A stretch of DNA of 64,000 nucleotides from Bacillus shivajii (GTDB taxonomy: Bacteria > Bacillota > Bacilli > Bacillales > Salisediminibacteriaceae): positions 2,914,001 to 2,978,000 of the forward strand of contig NZ_CP084703.1 of the NCBI RefSeq assembly GCF_020519665.1. The letters run 5' to 3'. Under the pieces are notes generated by a model that was given only the letters and a program-made list of their open reading frames with translations, was not told the DNA's origin and searched no databases. This document shows, piece by piece, positions 36,287 to 45,396 of this stretch (position 1 is the first letter of the stretch; the number at the start of each line of letters is the position of its first letter). A program made the translations under genes and the position numbers.

Positions 36287-37078
36287 ATGAAAAAAGCTAG
36301 AATTGCTCTCATTCAACTAGATACAGCTTATGGTGACCCGAAACAAAACATCGATAGAATGAAAAAACATTTAGTAAACTTGCAAAATGAAAACATTGAT
36401 CTGATCGTCTTCCCTGAACTTTGGACGACTGGATATGATTTAACCTCTATCCAAAAGAAAGAGTTTTCTCAAGATGAAGAGGATTGTTATGCTTTTATTA
36501 CTAAATGGGCCAAAAAGTTAAAAAGCTATATTGTCGCAGGGTCTATGCCTGTTCTAAAAAATAATAAGCTTTACAATTCATCATTGGTTTTTGACCATAC
36601 TGGCAATTTAGTCACTTCTTATGATAAAGCACATTTAATCCCGCTCCTCAATGAACACTTGACCTTTCATCCAGGGTCTACTCGAAAATCCTTCAATTTC
36701 TTAGAGGAAACAATTGGATTAAGTATTTGTTATGACATACGCTATCCTGAGTGGATTCGTCCCTATGCCGTTGATGGTGCATCTGCTTTAGTTACACCTG
36801 CACAATGGCCAGAAAAACGAATCGGTCATTGGAAAGCGCTTCTCATTGCAAGAGCTATCGAAAACCAACAATATATATTCGCATGTAACCGTTTCGGTAC
36901 AGATGAAGCTGGTCATTTTGGAGGTACCTCACTCATCATCGATCCATGGGGAACAATTCTCGCCGAAGGTGGTAAAACAGAAGAAACCATCATTGCTGAT
37001 GTAGATTTCGATGAAGTAAAGCGTGTGAGAAAGGAACTTCCCGCTTTATCTGGAAGACGCCCACATTTGTATGAATAA
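36287..37078 (+). CDS. Carbon-nitrogen hydrolase (nitrilase superfamily)
   Basis: 263 residues from ATG 36287 (GGAGG seven bases upstream). The Glu-Lys-Cys triad is seen in FPELWTTGYD, DKAHLIPL and ICYDIRYPEW. Sequence is closest in pattern to omega-amidase-like proteins (MtnU/YafV group) that hydrolyse alpha-keto amides. Soluble, no signal peptide. The GNAT gene starts 67 bases downstream. Confidence 0.88.
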   Translation: MKKARIALIQLDTAYGDPKQNIDRMKKHLVNLQNENIDLIVFPELWTTGYDLTSIQKKEFSQDEEDCYAFITKWAKKLKSYIVAGSMPVLKNNKLYNSSLVFDHTGNLVTSYDKAHLIPLLNEHLTFHPGSTRKSFNFLEETIGLSICYDIRYPEWIRPYAVDGASALVTPAQWPEKRIGHWKALLIARAIENQQYIFACNRFGTDEAGHFGGTSLIIDPWGTILAEGGKTEETIIADVDFDEVKRVRKELPALSGRRPHLYE

Positions 37079-37145
37079 AGACTAGCACTCCCCCACCCTA
37101 CACCTCATACGTTAACGTATATAAAAAAAGTGGAGGTATGAGGAG

Positions 37146-37706
37146 ATGGGATTTGTAAAACCTAGTCCAAGATGGACAAAAGACGGTAACCGTTACACAA
37201 TTCGTACAGCACAAGTTTCTGATGCAGAACAAATGCACAAACTTACTAAATCTGCATTAAAAGAAGGAACAGGGCTTGTCATGAGTTACGATGACTTTCA
37301 TATGACCGTAAACGATCAAATGATGAAAAATGATTTTACACTCCGTAACCCACATACGCTCCAACTTATTGCTGTTAAAAAAAACATTGTTATTGGAATT
37401 TTAACTATAGATATTGATGGCTTAAAACATACAATGCACCGTGGTACATTAGGAGTAATTATTCACCCATCGTATCGCTCCAAAGGTGTCGGCAAAGCCT
37501 TAATGACAACTGCTCTTTTTTGGGCGCATCACTTCGCACCACTTGAAAAGCTTGAATTAGAAGTTCTTTCTAGCAACCAAAAAGCCATCAAATTATATGA
37601 AAGATTAGGTTTTTTTTATGAAGGGAGAATTCACCGTTTCATGAGGAAAACAAACGGTGAGTATGAAGATATCTTAACAATGGGCTGCTTCTTGCTAAAA
37701 ACATAA
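37146..37706 (+). CDS. GNAT family N-acetyltransferase
   Basis: 186 residues; acetyl-CoA loop RSKGVGKALM (about residues 114-123) after the strand GTLGVIIHPSY, and LEVLSSNQKAIKLYERLGFFYEGR at the C-terminal side. Resembles the L-amino acid or ribosomal acetyltransferase-like group in build; substrate unknown. GGAGG at 9 bases before ATG 37146. Confidence 0.86.
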   Translation: MGFVKPSPRWTKDGNRYTIRTAQVSDAEQMHKLTKSALKEGTGLVMSYDDFHMTVNDQMMKNDFTLRNPHTLQLIAVKKNIVIGILTIDIDGLKHTMHRGTLGVIIHPSYRSKGVGKALMTTALFWAHHFAPLEKLELEVLSSNQKAIKLYERLGFFYEGRIHRFMRKTNGEYEDILTMGCFLLKT

Positions 37707-37712
37707 AACATC

Positions 37713-37735
37713 CAAGGTCCTATTTTAGGACCTTG
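37713..37735 (+). terminator. Terminator of the GNAT gene
   Basis: Arms CAAGGTCC (37713-37720) and GGACCTTG (37728-37735), followed by CTTTACT; weak T run. Confidence 0.7.
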
Positions 37736-37883
37736 CTTTACTATGAAAAGCGATAAAACGAAGCGAGACTTTCATTTGTAGCCTGTGATCTCTAAATAAT
37801 AAGCTATTATCCTCATACTTATATTCAATGTATAAAATATGATATGATTACCGTTGACAATACGAATATATTGGAGGATGACT

Positions 37884-39611
37884 ATGAATATCGTTGTTAC
37901 TTCGCTCAATGCGAAATATATACATACATGTCTAGCTTTGCGCCTACTAAAATCATATTCAGCACCGGAGTTCGATGTTGAAATGGCAGAATATACAATA
38001 AAAGACCCTGAAATGAATGTGGTATCAGACCTATATTCAAAAAAGCCTGATGTTATTGGGTTCAGTTGTTACATTTGGAATATCGAAAAAACGTTGCAAA
38101 TCGTCAAGATGTTAAAAAAAGTCTTACCTGAAACGAGCATCGTTCTAGGCGGGCCAGAAGTTTCTTATGACACAAATGATTGGTTAGAACGTGTCCCTGA
38201 AATTGATTTTATCGTCAAAGGAGAAGGCGAGGAAACATTTAAACAACTTCTTTGTCAATTACAAACAGATCGCGATTTTCATAAAGTTAATGGCTTAGGT
38301 TTTCGTGAAGGTGAGAAGATTATTATCACACCATCACGACCAAACCTTGATATTTTATCGATTTCATCTCCATATCGTTTTGAGGAAGACCGTGCTGAGC
38401 TCGGACAAAGAATTGTATATTTTGAGACAAGCCGAGGCTGTCCTTTTCAATGTCAGTTCTGCCTTTCTTCGATTGAAGTTGGCGTACGTTATTTTGACAT
38501 AGAAAAAGTAAAATCAGATCTTCTATACCTTATTCATAATGGAACAAAAATGGTCAAATTCATTGATCGAACATTTAATATTAAACGGGATTATGCAATG
38601 GAGATCTTTCAATTTTTAATCGACAACCATAACGGGTGCCAATTTCAGTTCGAAATTACCGCTGACATTATGCGTCCTGAGGTTCTCGAATTTTTAAATG
38701 AAAATGCCCCGGAAGGAATTTTCAGATTCGAAATTGGTGTTCAATCTACCAATGATGAAACGAACGACCTTGTTAAACGTCGACAAAACTTTAAAAAGCT
38801 TGCAAGAACCGTAACAATGGTAAAAGAAGGTGGAAAAATCGATCAACACCTCGATTTAATTGCCGGTCTTCCAGAAGAAGACTATACATCCTTCAAGAAG
38901 ACGTTCAATGACGTGTTTGAACTAAGGCCCGAAGAGTTGCAATTAGGGTTTTTAAAGATGCTTCGCGGTACAGGTATGCGTGCAATGGCTGAGAAATTCC
39001 AATATACGTTTATGGACCACGCCCCATACGAAATTCTTTCAAATAATGTACTATCGTTTGGAGAATTAATTCGCATTAAACGAACAGAAGATATTTTAGA
39101 AAAATATTGGAACGATCACCGCCTCGATCATACTGTAGAATATTTAGTTGATCACACTTTTGATTCGCCTTTTGATTTTTTCCAACAGTTCGGCGATTAT
39201 TGGGACGAAAATGGTTGGGGAAAAATTGGTCACCAGTTTGAAGATTTATTTATTCGCTTAAAAGCATTTTTAAATCATATTGATACCTCTAACATGCATA
39301 TCATTGAAGGGCTTATGAAAGTAGATTATTTGCTTCACTTTAAGCAAAAGCCTCGCAAAAAATGGTGGGAAGATTCCATTGAAAAAAGTGAATTGAATGA
39401 TTTATTAACGACACATATTGATAATTTTTCATCAATTGCGGGTACAGGTAATCAACGTACAATTTCCAAGCATTTAATTATTGAATCTCTCACTTTCGAT
39501 GTGTCACAGTATTTAGCTAACAGAGAAATCATTGAAGGTGATTATTACTTCATTGTAAACTATGACCCTAAACATACTGGTGATAACAATATGAGTTTAA
39601 AGAAGTCGTAA
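37884..39611 (+). CDS. B12-binding domain radical SAM protein (DUF4080 type)
   Basis: 575 residues from ATG 37884 (TTGGAGG upstream). N-terminal cobalamin-binding-like Rossmann domain (about 1-135; KPDVIGFSCYIWNIEKTLQIVK, VLGGPEVSYD), radical SAM core with SRGCPFQCQFC (Cys x3 Cys x2 Cys) near residues 183-193, and a C-terminal DUF4080 region (from about 380). Family members are widespread in Firmicutes with no established reaction. The canonical B12 DxHxxG motif is not evident at the N-terminus. Confidence 0.9.
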   Translation: MNIVVTSLNAKYIHTCLALRLLKSYSAPEFDVEMAEYTIKDPEMNVVSDLYSKKPDVIGFSCYIWNIEKTLQIVKMLKKVLPETSIVLGGPEVSYDTNDWLERVPEIDFIVKGEGEETFKQLLCQLQTDRDFHKVNGLGFREGEKIIITPSRPNLDILSISSPYRFEEDRAELGQRIVYFETSRGCPFQCQFCLSSIEVGVRYFDIEKVKSDLLYLIHNGTKMVKFIDRTFNIKRDYAMEIFQFLIDNHNGCQFQFEITADIMRPEVLEFLNENAPEGIFRFEIGVQSTNDETNDLVKRRQNFKKLARTVTMVKEGGKIDQHLDLIAGLPEEDYTSFKKTFNDVFELRPEELQLGFLKMLRGTGMRAMAEKFQYTFMDHAPYEILSNNVLSFGELIRIKRTEDILEKYWNDHRLDHTVEYLVDHTFDSPFDFFQQFGDYWDENGWGKIGHQFEDLFIRLKAFLNHIDTSNMHIIEGLMKVDYLLHFKQKPRKKWWEDSIEKSELNDLLTTHIDNFSSIAGTGNQRTISKHLIIESLTFDVSQYLANREIIEGDYYFIVNYDPKHTGDNNMSLKKS

Positions 39612-39644
39612 ACTTTGTAACGTACAAGTGAAAGGAAGATGATG

Positions 39645-40556
39645 ATGGCTAAAGGAGCTTTTCTATTTATTATATTTGGGGCAGCACTATGGGGAATGAT
39701 TGGGATCTTTGTTCAAGCACTATATGACTTAGGTTTTTCTCCTATTGAAGTTGTCACGCTCCGTGTAACAACAGCTGTCATCTTTCTACTTTTCATCGTC
39801 TTATATAAAGACAAAGCTGCCTTCAAAGTAAAGCTAAAGCACCTTCCATTCTTTGTAGGAACAGGTATAGGGAGCATTGTCTTTTTTAACTGGGCATATT
39901 TCACTGCTATCGCTGAAATGAACTTATCGATCGCAGCCGTCTTACTCTATACTGGTCCAGCTTTTGTAACAATTATGTCACGTATCTTTTTCAAGGAATT
40001 GTTCACACCCCAAAAAGTAATCGCATTAATTGTCACATTTATAGGATGTATACTTGTGATTGGACTTTTCCCCCTTAACAATGAACAGTTCTCTTTTTAT
40101 GGATTAATCGTCGGCCTCGGTTCAGGTTTCGGTTATGCATTGTACAGTATATTTGGAAAGGCCGCTCTTTCCTCTTATTCGTCATTAACAACGACGACAT
40201 ATACATTTATTTTCGCAACGTTAGCTCTTCTACCAACGAGTGGATTACTTTTAAATATGTCTACTTGGGTGACTGTAGAAGCACTCTTAATTAGTATTGG
40301 CCTTGGTCTCTTTCCTACTGTGTTAGCGTATTTACTGTATACACAAGGCCTTCAAAAGATAGAGTCTAGCAAAGCTTCTATTGCTGCTACTATTGAGCCT
40401 GTCGTTGCAGCATTAATCGGTGTATTCATTTTTCAAGACGTGTTAACATTATGGCAATTTTTTGGTATGATATTTGTCATTTCTGCCGTACTTCTTATTC
40501 ATATCAAAACAAAAGTAACAACTCCTATTAACTCTTTAGAAAAACAAAGCACGTAA
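39645..40556 (+). CDS. EamA family transporter (DMT superfamily)
   Basis: About 303 residues with ten membrane segments in two EamA repeats (FIIFGAALWGMIGIFVQALYDLGFSPIEVVTLR; GLGSGFGYALYSIFGKAALSSYSSL). Three ATG codons stand in a row (39639, 39642, 39645); the third is best spaced from AAGGAAG. Drug/metabolite exporter of unknown substrate. It follows the radical SAM gene by about 30 bases and may be cotranscribed. Confidence 0.88.
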   Translation: MAKGAFLFIIFGAALWGMIGIFVQALYDLGFSPIEVVTLRVTTAVIFLLFIVLYKDKAAFKVKLKHLPFFVGTGIGSIVFFNWAYFTAIAEMNLSIAAVLLYTGPAFVTIMSRIFFKELFTPQKVIALIVTFIGCILVIGLFPLNNEQFSFYGLIVGLGSGFGYALYSIFGKAALSSYSSLTTTTYTFIFATLALLPTSGLLLNMSTWVTVEALLISIGLGLFPTVLAYLLYTQGLQKIESSKASIAATIEPVVAALIGVFIFQDVLTLWQFFGMIFVISAVLLIHIKTKVTTPINSLEKQST

Positions 40557-40637
40557 ATTGCTATAGGTACAAGGATGTTTGTACATTAAATGGATAGGGA
40601 ATACGTTTTTCAACAACGTAAAAAGGAGGCTATAACG

Positions 40638-40802
40638 ATGGCTGATCGAAATGTAGATGTTGAAAAACGTGAAGAAGAAGTTGAAAAAAAGCATGATAGC
40701 TCAAAAGTCGCGTCTACATTCATAAAGTATGCTGCCTATATTATCATTTTCTTCGGGGTTCTCTGGTTTCTAATTACGTATATCCTTCCAATGTTTCAAT
40801 AA
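40638..40802 (+). CDS. Small C-terminally anchored membrane protein
   Basis: 54 residues from ATG 40638 (AAAGGAGG upstream): a charged coil (VDVEKREEEVEKKHDSSK) and one C-terminal membrane segment (YAAYIIIFFGVLWFLITYIL). Typical small envelope protein of Bacilli, function unknown. Repeat R3 begins directly at its stop codon. Confidence 0.72.
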   Translation: MADRNVDVEKREEEVEKKHDSSKVASTFIKYAAYIIIFFGVLWFLITYILPMFQ

Positions 40803-40980
40803 CATGTAAACAAAACTTGGCTTGTCGTTAAAGAGATTCTTAGTACTCTTCACCTGCGACGAGTAAGCGCAGAAGCACCAAGCAATGGCTTCCTCGACAT
40901 TACTCCGATCTGCGACGAGTAAACGCAGGAGCAATTAACTATCGACCATAATTATATAAATTCTGATAGTATAAAAATAA
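40803..40980 (+). repeat. Repeat R3 with two CTGCGACGAG hairpin units
   Basis: Bounded by TGTAAACAAAACTTGGC (40805-40821) and TTCTGATAGTATAAAA. The interior has two copies of the unit CTGCGACGAGTAA(G/A)CGCAG also abundant in the R2 elements. No gene is supported in 40803-41166. Confidence 0.78.
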
Positions 40981-40991
40981 AATTGTTACAA

Positions 40992-41020
40992 GAAGGCTAC
41001 CAATGACATTGGTAGCCTTC
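40992..41020 (-). terminator. Terminator downstream of the amidohydrolase gene
   Basis: Perfect 13-bp arms GAAGGCTACCAAT (40992-41004) and ATTGGTAGCCTTC (41008-41020) around GAC, with TTGTAACAATTTT on the minus strand. Confidence 0.85.
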
Positions 41021-41166
41021 GTTTCTTCATATGAATATATATCAGTGTCCCTTGTACCTAAGACAATCCTTCCAGGTGGTATTCTACCTAGCACACTACC
41101 TTCGACTAAAGAAAACTGCCGCACAAGGTTAATTACTTGAACGACAGCCTCTCAATTGGTGGTTCT

Positions 41167-42396
41167 TTATTGTTTTTCCAGTAACGATAGTACTGTTTCT
41201 AGAATAACGTTTACACCTTTTTCACACTCTTCATAAGGTGTATACTCTTCTTCACAGTGACTCTTTCCGTTCACACTCGGAACGAAGATTAAAGACGCTG
41301 GCATGTATGTCGCAATAAACTGAGCATCGTGGCCCGCTCCACTTACCATTCGCTTATGTGTATAACCAAGTGATTCAGCCGCTGCTTCCGCTGTTTGCAC
41401 AACTTCTTTATCAAACCAAACTGTATCTCTTCCCCAGAGCTTTGTTTTTTGGACAGTAACCCCTTCTACTGTTTCAGGAAGACCTTGAATAATCTCTTCT
41501 ACTTGTTTAATAACCTCCTCTTCCTTATGTCTCGCCTCAACAGTGAAAACAACTTTATTCGGAATAACCGTGTGGATATTAGGGTGAACATTCATTCTTC
41601 CCATCGTGTATACTAAATCCTCATCTAACGTAGACAATTTACTTCTCAAGTCTGTGATGCAATCATTTGCAGCGAAGAGTGCATCTTTTCGCATTGACAT
41701 CGGTGTCGTACCAGCATGGTCAGATTCACCAGTCAGTTCAATTTCATAACAACACATGCCGACAACACAATCACAAACCCCAATCGACCTCTCCTCTGAT
41801 TCTAGTATTGGACCTTGTTCAATGTGTAATTCTAAGAAGGCTGCTGCCTTTGAAAGACGGTTCTCAACACTTCCTTTATAGCCACTTGATTCTAATGCCT
41901 CTTTAAAAGTGACACCCTCTGTGTCTGTTGATTTCAGTATAACCTCTTTATCAAATTTACCTGATAATACACCCGATGCCATCAGCGAAGGTTCAAAACG
42001 TGCCCCTTCTTCATTCGTAACATTCATTACCGTGATCGGTACTTTAGGTTTAATATTATGATCAACTAATGTACGAACAGCTTCTAGTCCTGCGATAACC
42101 CCTAATACACCGTCAAAACGTCCACCTTTTTTAACCGTATCTAAATGTGAGCCAATAACGATTGGGTCACCATCTTCTTCTCCTTCTAGCGTTGCATACA
42201 TATTCCCCATGTCATCTAGCTTTACTTCCATACCTAGTTCTTTACAACACTCCGTAAAATACTCCCTAACCTTTAAATCCTGTTCTGACAAGGATAGACG
42301 AGTGACTCCATTATTAGATGTTCTCCCATAATCAGCAAACTTTTCTATCGTTTCTTTCAACCTCTCGCCCTTCACTAACACTTTTTCTCTTTGCAC
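41167..42396 (-). CDS. M20-family Zn-dependent amidohydrolase (carbamoylase/allantoate amidohydrolase type)
   Basis: 409 residues from GTG 42396, preceded by AAAGGGTGAT; the ATG at 42414 lies before that site and is disfavoured. Metal ligands are in GSHLDTVKKGGRFDGVLGV, NEEGARFEPS and LELHIEQGP; the C-terminus has SGAGHDAQFIA and PSVNGKSHCEEEYT. The group includes N-carbamoyl-L-amino acid hydrolases and allantoate amidohydrolases; no purine genes lie nearby, so the first is slightly preferred. Confidence 0.88.
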   Translation of the reverse strand: MQREKVLVKGERLKETIEKFADYGRTSNNGVTRLSLSEQDLKVREYFTECCKELGMEVKLDDMGNMYATLEGEEDGDPIVIGSHLDTVKKGGRFDGVLGVIAGLEAVRTLVDHNIKPKVPITVMNVTNEEGARFEPSLMASGVLSGKFDKEVILKSTDTEGVTFKEALESSGYKGSVENRLSKAAAFLELHIEQGPILESEERSIGVCDCVVGMCCYEIELTGESDHAGTTPMSMRKDALFAANDCITDLRSKLSTLDEDLVYTMGRMNVHPNIHTVIPNKVVFTVEARHKEEEVIKQVEEIIQGLPETVEGVTVQKTKLWGRDTVWFDKEVVQTAEAAAESLGYTHKRMVSGAGHDAQFIATYMPASLIFVPSVNGKSHCEEEYTPYEECEKGVNVILETVLSLLEKQ

Positions 42397-42760
42397 ATAG
42401 ATCACCCTTTTCATAGAATTAAAGTTCTACTCTTTTTACGGACATTTACTAATTATGATATTCATGTAGTTAAAATGACTAGATTGAAATCATCGCTATA
42501 AAAACCTTCACAACTTTAATTTTACTGAATATTTCATCTATTATCATTTTACATTTTGTAAAAAGATCAACTTCTTTTTAGGCGTTTTGTCTAAGAGGAG
42601 AGTGTCGAACTTGTACCCTGATGTGAAAGCGAAGTGTATTTCAACTGCGATCCGAATAAAATACAGATAGAATACTTAAACAAAACAAATTATGAAGCTG
42701 TCATCAATTTTAAAAAGATGTATTATGAAATTGATTCAATCTATGAACAAGTGCCTAAAA
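42397..42760. repeat. Intergenic region with R6 and R5 repeat remnants
   Basis: About 360 bases without a gene. R6 core AGTGTCGAACTTGTACC...GTGAAAGCGAAG lies at 42600-42635, followed by the R5 end AAGCGAAGTGTATTTCAACTGCGATCC-like sequence and AAGCTGTCATCAATTTTAAAAAGATG, which reappear at 60830-60940. The amidohydrolase promoter should lie at 42430-42500. Confidence 0.6.
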
Positions 42761-42791
42761 AAAGACCGAATTCTAATGTGAATTGGTCTTT
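42761..42791 (-). terminator. Terminator of the PAS-STAS gene
   Basis: AAAGACC-GAATTC / GAATT-GGTCTTT arms (42761-42773 and 42780-42791) with T-rich sequence next on the minus strand. Confidence 0.72.
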
Positions 42792-42798
42792 CTGATTT

Positions 42799-43587
42799 TT
42801 ATTCAGCTTTTTTCGCAATTTCAAGGCCTTCTTTATCCATAATATGAATGAGTGCTTGATTGTACTTAGGGAAAGATTTATTCGTCATTTTTATCCCGTG
42901 CTGTATAAATTTTTTTACGAGTTCAGATGAAAAACCTACAAAATACGTTTCAACACCTGTAACGGCGACCGTTTCGTTTATATTATAAAACTGGTCAATA
43001 ATCGTATAATCATCGATTGCCGTTAAACTAGTCATATCAAAAATTAAATGATCAGTATCATTGTCTGCAGCTTCCCACAGCACTTTCTCTTTTAACATTT
43101 CAATTCTTCTTACATCATAGGTTCCTATTAATGGTACGAGTAACGTATTCTCAAGAATAGTCGGAAGAACCGGCGTCGATATTTCTTCGATAAGTTGTCG
43201 GTCTTTCTCACGCTTTTCATTTTCTTTTGTTACATCCCGCCAAAACAATAAATAGCCAACCTTTTCTCCTTGATAATTCCTCGCCTCATTTACTAATATA
43301 TCTCCAACATATCCATCAAAAATATGAATATGTGCACTATGCGGTAGCTTTCCTGATTTCATAACATGACTAAACTTAGATTTTTCAGGATGAACATCTC
43401 TTAACGACGTTCCGATTAATTCATTAGGATCTTCGATGTTTAAATGATGTACAAATTTAAATATCAAACTTTTTGCTGCGTCATTCATCCACTGTAAGTT
43501 TAAATTTAAATCTGCAAGAAAAACATTATCTGATAGTGAATTTAAGACAGCGTATGTATCCGGGTGAAGTCGGTCCCAAGTATTCAT
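42799..43587 (-). CDS. PAS-STAS domain protein (RsbR-like)
   Basis: 262 residues from ATG 43587 (GAAAGGTGG eight bases upstream). N-terminal PAS domain (about 10-125; YAVLNSLSDNVFLADLNLNLQWMN, YLLFWRDVTKE), short coiled linker, then a STAS domain (about 145-255; VPLIGTYDVRRIEML, LIFDMTSLTAIDDYT). The Thr in DMTSL fits the phosphorylation site of RsbR/RsbS proteins of stressosomes. No sigma-B genes lie nearby. The signal sensed by the PAS domain is unknown. Confidence 0.85.
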   Translation of the reverse strand: MNTWDRLHPDTYAVLNSLSDNVFLADLNLNLQWMNDAAKSLIFKFVHHLNIEDPNELIGTSLRDVHPEKSKFSHVMKSGKLPHSAHIHIFDGYVGDILVNEARNYQGEKVGYLLFWRDVTKENEKREKDRQLIEEISTPVLPTILENTLLVPLIGTYDVRRIEMLKEKVLWEAADNDTDHLIFDMTSLTAIDDYTIIDQFYNINETVAVTGVETYFVGFSSELVKKFIQHGIKMTNKSFPKYNQALIHIMDKEGLEIAKKAE

Positions 43588-43679
43588 ATACATGACCACC
43601 TTTCAATAGCATTTTTTAATAGATTGCATATAAAAAGTTAATCTATCTATTTTACTACATCGAATCATGAGTTCATTAT

Positions 43680-44261
43680 TTAACCCTTTGTATTTACAAA
43701 TTCTACGACCTCTTTTAGCATCTTCGAACGTTCTTTATTCGTTGCTTCGATCACGTTGCCAAAATGTAAAATACCATCTAGCTCGAGGCCACAAAATTTG
43801 AAAATACTTTTATCGATGAGATTTACCATTTGATCATACAAACCTGATTGATGTAATTCTCCCTCAGGTGTTCCAGAAGTAAAGATCATCCGGACTTTTT
43901 TTCCAGTTAAAAGTGGGATTGGTTTTTCGTTGATTAAACGGTAGGCAAAGTCGTAAGAGAAAACACGGTCAACATAACCTTTTCCAATTGCAGGGAATCC
44001 TCCCCACCAAAGTGGAAAAAGAAATGTAATAATATCTGCATCAATAATGAACTTCTGTTCATCGACGACGTCTTTTTTGTTGATTCCTTGTAAAGACTCT
44101 TCATATTCAGATTTCAGCAACACTGGTGGAAATGATTGTTCAGTTAAGTTACGTACATTCACCTGTTTTCCTGCTTTTTGCAATGCTTTGGTATATTCAG
44201 AAAGAATCGCACCATTAAAACTGTCTCTCGATGGATGCATATAGATGACAAGGTGATTCAT
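43680..44261 (-). CDS. NAD(P)H-dependent quinone oxidoreductase (flavodoxin-like)
   Basis: 193 residues of the NQO1/YwrO family: HLVIYMHPSRDSFNGAILSEY binds FMN phosphate at the N-terminus, ADIITFLFPLWWGGFPAIGKGYVDRVF is the quinone/FMN site. Two-electron reduction of quinones using NAD(P)H in the cytosol. Single-gene unit, ATG 44261 with GGAGGTT upstream. Confidence 0.9.
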   Translation of the reverse strand: MNHLVIYMHPSRDSFNGAILSEYTKALQKAGKQVNVRNLTEQSFPPVLLKSEYEESLQGINKKDVVDEQKFIIDADIITFLFPLWWGGFPAIGKGYVDRVFSYDFAYRLINEKPIPLLTGKKVRMIFTSGTPEGELHQSGLYDQMVNLIDKSIFKFCGLELDGILHFGNVIEATNKERSKMLKEVVEFVNTKG

Positions 44262-44329
44262 TTACATAACCTCCAGTTATTTTACTTCTTTTCATTATGA
44301 GCGAAGGCATAAATTGTTGTAAAGGAAAA

Positions 44330-44351
44330 CAACCTCAATCATTTGAGGTTG
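44330..44351 (-). terminator. Terminator of the YtkA-like gene
   Basis: Perfect 9-bp arms CAACCTCAA (44330-44338) and TTGAGGTTG (44343-44351). Confidence 0.75.
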
Positions 44352-44365
44352 CTTCAACTTACTTC

Positions 44366-44788
44366 TTAGTTATCTGCATTGTATCCTTTCATGAAATCCA
44401 TCACCATTTCTCCTTCACCATTAATCAAGAATCGTTCTGTTTTTTCCTCATCTCCGATTTTCACCGTAACTTCAGCGTACCATTCCCCTTCCATTGCTAA
44501 TGGAAGGTCTAGTTGATAATGCCCTTTTTCCGTTTCAACCATCGTTCCTTCCATTGGGTGATTCATTCGTTCCATGTTCATATATAAATATACGTCTTCT
44601 ACTGAAATAGGTTCTTCTTCACCTGTAAGTAAAGCGACTTCATACGTATGAAATTCCCCTGTTCGATAAGTGCTTCCTTCATTGAAGAAGTTTATTTCTA
44701 AGTTATCTAACTCAGAATTCACATTACAACCAGATATAAGCAACATAACCACTATGGTAAATGTCACTAAATTGACGCTTTTATACAC
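44366..44788 (-). CDS. YtkA/FixH-like lipoprotein
   Basis: 140 residues; lipobox ISGC (Cys21), then an immunoglobulin-like YtkA domain: TYRTGEFHTYEVALLTGEEEP, YLYMNMERMNHPMEGTMVETEKGHYQLDLPLAMEGEWYAEV. The Met-rich MNMERMNHPM stretch is typical and may bind copper. Divergent from the thioredoxin-like/ccdA pair, about 85 bases apart, which fits a shared role in envelope thiol or copper handling during cytochrome oxidase assembly. Confidence 0.82.
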   Translation of the reverse strand: MYKSVNLVTFTIVVMLLISGCNVNSELDNLEINFFNEGSTYRTGEFHTYEVALLTGEEEPISVEDVYLYMNMERMNHPMEGTMVETEKGHYQLDLPLAMEGEWYAEVTVKIGDEEKTERFLINGEGEMVMDFMKGYNADN

Positions 44789-44874
44789 GATTCTCCCCCC
44801 TTATGTTCGATAAAATATTAGTAGAAAAATAAAACAATATACTCTATCATCAACTTGTTTTGGGGGAGAAGTCA

Positions 44875-45396
44875 ATGAACAAAATAGGAATATTGTTAAT
44901 CTCTTTTATTCTAATTGGAATGGGGTACACAGCCTTTTCATTTTTTTCCGGGGATGGCGAAGGTGACCTTAGTGTTATTCAACGTATTCACGCAGAAGAG
45001 CCTATCGAGCTCGACCAGTATATTGGTCAGAAAAAGACGATCCTACAATTTGTCGCAGTACCATGTGAATGTTGTAGCTACTCAATGCCATTTATTCAAG
45101 AATTTATTAGAAATCAAGATGAAATCGAAGTGATCACCGTAGTGTTTTTTGGAAGAGAAAGAGAAATAAAAGATAAATTTTTAAATGAGTATGAAGCAAC
45201 CCACGAATGGGGTGTTGACCTTGATCGCCACCTTGCAAATCATTACGAAGTTAGTGTTTCACCTACTTACGTATTTTTCGATGAAGAAGGTAATAATTTA
45301 GGTACACACCCGTATATCATCGCAACGAGCGAAGAGTTACAAGAACGTTATGAAGATGCTTATGATAACTTCCACGGAGAAGAGGGGGAGTCATGA
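44875..45396 (+). CDS. Thioredoxin-like membrane-anchored protein
   Basis: 173 residues from ATG 44875 (GGGGGAG six bases upstream). N-terminal anchor (ILLISFILIGMGYTAFSFF), then a TlpA/ResA-type fold: LQFVAVPCECCSYSMPFIQEF holds C-E-C-C in place of the usual CxxC, and VSVSPTYVFFDEEG has the cis-Pro strand. It probably exchanges thiols outside the membrane, supplied by CcdA, whose gene overlaps by 4 bases. The extra Cys is unusual. Confidence 0.82.
   Translation: MNKIGILLISFILIGMGYTAFSFFSGDGEGDLSVIQRIHAEEPIELDQYIGQKKTILQFVAVPCECCSYSMPFIQEFIRNQDEIEVITVVFFGREREIKDKFLNEYEATHEWGVDLDRHLANHYEVSVSPTYVFFDEEGNNLGTHPYIIATSEELQERYEDAYDNFHGEEGES

Noticed and set aside
40939-41124. 61-codon minus-strand frame downstream of the amidohydrolase
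   Set aside because: It runs through the terminator hairpin at 40992-41020 and into repeat R3, and shows no known motif.
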